Source of the DNA: a bacterium | Lineage (GTDB): Bacteria > Spirochaetota > Spirochaetia > JABEVK01 | Direction of reading: 5' to 3' | DNA length: 15,278 bases | NCBI GenBank assembly: GCA_021782055.1 | Contig: JAJXVP010000048.1 | Coordinates: 1-15,278, forward strand | In this document: piece after piece, positions 14,399-15,278 of the stretch | Layout of the letters: each line of letters begins with the position of its first letter | Position numbering within the stretch: position 1 is the stretch's first letter | The notes under the pieces: generated by a model | Told to the model about the DNA's origin: nothing | Databases searched by the model: none | What the model saw: only the letters and a program-made list of their open reading frames with translations | Made by a program: the position numbers and the translations under genes

Positions 14399-15278
14399 AT
14401 GCTTTCTCTTCCGGTTTACTTTTCTTCTGAAAGCATCCTGACCGCCGAAGCAAGGGCCACCCGTGAGCTTTTGCGTCAGGTGTGCCACAACTTCGCCAAA
14501 GTTAGTGTTCTTCTTCCGTCAGCTACTGCCACAGGGCTATTGACCGAAACCAGCCGTTGGCTGGATTTACTCTTTCCTGACCTCCCGCTGGAACGACTTG
14601 TTCTCTCAACTTCGCACTTTTCACTGTTGGCGTTGGGGGGCGCTCTCTTGGTTTCTTCCAGCCAACCTTTGTGCCAAAGCTGGGAATCCGCTGGGGGGCA
14701 GGCCATTCTTTTTCAGTCGGTTAATGAAACCAGTCAGCGGTTGGCTTGCCTGAGCTTCGCGTCGACAAATGATCAGCTAGCCCCCCCGCTCCACCTTTCG
14801 GACTTATACAGCCGCACCTTGTACTTTGCGGCTAGGGCCCACGCCCACCAAAGCTTGCCCGGAAGCTCGTTGCCCTACATGACGCACCTCGTCCAGGTTG
14901 CTCAAGAAATCATGCTCACGGCTCATCAGGAATTACTCCCTTTAACTTTGGCCCTTCCGGTTGCCCTTCTTCATGACGTTCTCGAAGATACTCCCGTCAC
15001 TGTGGCCGAGCTTGACGCCTTTGCCGGAAGCACCGTCACCGAGGCCGTCCAGGCCTTAACTAAGAACCCAGACCTACCGGCAGAACGCCAAATGAGCGAG
15101 TGTCTTGAACGCCTCCGCCTGGCAGGCCCCTTACCGGCTGCGGTCAAACTAGCAGACAGGCTGGTTAACCTTCAAGCACCCCCGGCGAGTTGGAGTGCTG
15201 AAAAGATCTCCCGTTACCGAGAAGAAGGCCAACAGATCTTGCAAGAGCTGGGCTGGGCGTCGCCCCACTTGGCCCTTC
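14399..15278 (+). CDS. RelA/SpoT-type HD phosphohydrolase domain protein (runs off right edge)
   Basis: From the ATG at 14399 the frame stays open for 293 codons to the window end. GAGGTG precedes the start closely. Residues 1-130 match nothing I recognise. From about 134, a RelA/SpoT hydrolase-like HD domain is clear: Arg139, then YMTH with His163, LLHDVLEDT with His192/Asp193 and Glu196/Asp197, and KLADRLVN with Asp253 and Asn257. These match the metal-binding and catalytic residues of the (p)ppGpp 3'-pyrophosphohydrolase domain (SpoT, MESH1). The spacing (AALLHD-EDT, then VQALTKN) also fits. No synthetase domain is visible before it, so it may be a stand-alone hydrolase or act on another nucleotide. 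What follows beyond the edge is unknown. It is divergent from the VioB-like operon. Confidence 0.82.
   Translation, partial: MLSLPVYFSSESILTAEARATRELLRQVCHNFAKVSVLLPSATATGLLTETSRWLDLLFPDLPLERLVLSTSHFSLLALGGALLVSSSQPLCQSWESAGGQAILFQSVNETSQRLACLSFASTNDQLAPPLHLSDLYSRTLYFAARAHAHQSLPGSSLPYMTHLVQVAQEIMLTAHQELLPLTLALPVALLHDVLEDTPVTVAELDAFAGSTVTEAVQALTKNPDLPAERQMSECLERLRLAGPLPAAVKLADRLVNLQAPPASWSAEKISRYREEGQQILQELGWASPHLAL

Overview
The window looks like an ordinary chromosomal stretch of a Gram-negative bacterium of medium GC content. Three things point that way: two proteins with lipoprotein signal sequences, a two-membrane-pass chemoreceptor, and a giant kinase/ATPase/GAF/cyclase protein of a type common in bacteria with rich signalling (spirochaetes, myxobacteria, Bdellovibrio-like groups, cyanobacteria). 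A Bdellovibrionota/Oligoflexia-like host is my guess, not something the sequence proves. I see no rRNA, tRNA, CRISPR array, transposase or phage gene.

Left part (1-2574). On the minus strand, a chemoreceptor with a nitrate/nitrite-type (NIT) sensor domain is followed by an MFS transporter that starts inside the receptor's stop codon (ATGA overlap) and runs off the left edge. Divergent from them is a small lipoprotein gene.

Middle (2575-4644). A TetR-family repressor gene (minus) and an NAD-binding SDR-family gene (plus) face away from each other. Between them lies a strong 17-nt inverted repeat that is almost certainly the TetR operator, a classic self-contained regulated pair. A 469-bp stretch without a convincing gene follows. 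It carries two near-identical palindromes (CCTGTTAAA / TTTAACAGG) about 310 bp apart.

Centre (4645-9825). One 1726-residue protein reads as a Ser/Thr kinase domain, a NACHT/AAA-like ATPase, a long TPR-like helical region, a GAF domain and a class III adenylate cyclase. It would couple sensing to cAMP production.

Right part (9816-14250, minus strand). A tight three-gene operon has both junctions as ATGA overlaps. In transcription order it encodes a GNAT/FemAB-like acyltransferase, a 619-aa protein resembling the N-terminal half of VioB/RebD (the iminophenylpyruvate-dimer / chromopyrrolic acid synthase family) but without their ferritin-like C-terminal domain, and a secreted kelch-type beta-propeller lipoprotein. 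This is the most interesting unit in the window, because nothing obvious from indolocarbazole or violacein synthesis accompanies it. Divergent from it, and running off the right edge, is a gene whose C-terminal half is a RelA/SpoT-type HD phosphohydrolase domain with all visible metal and catalytic residues. The stretch between them holds back-to-back TTGACA boxes.
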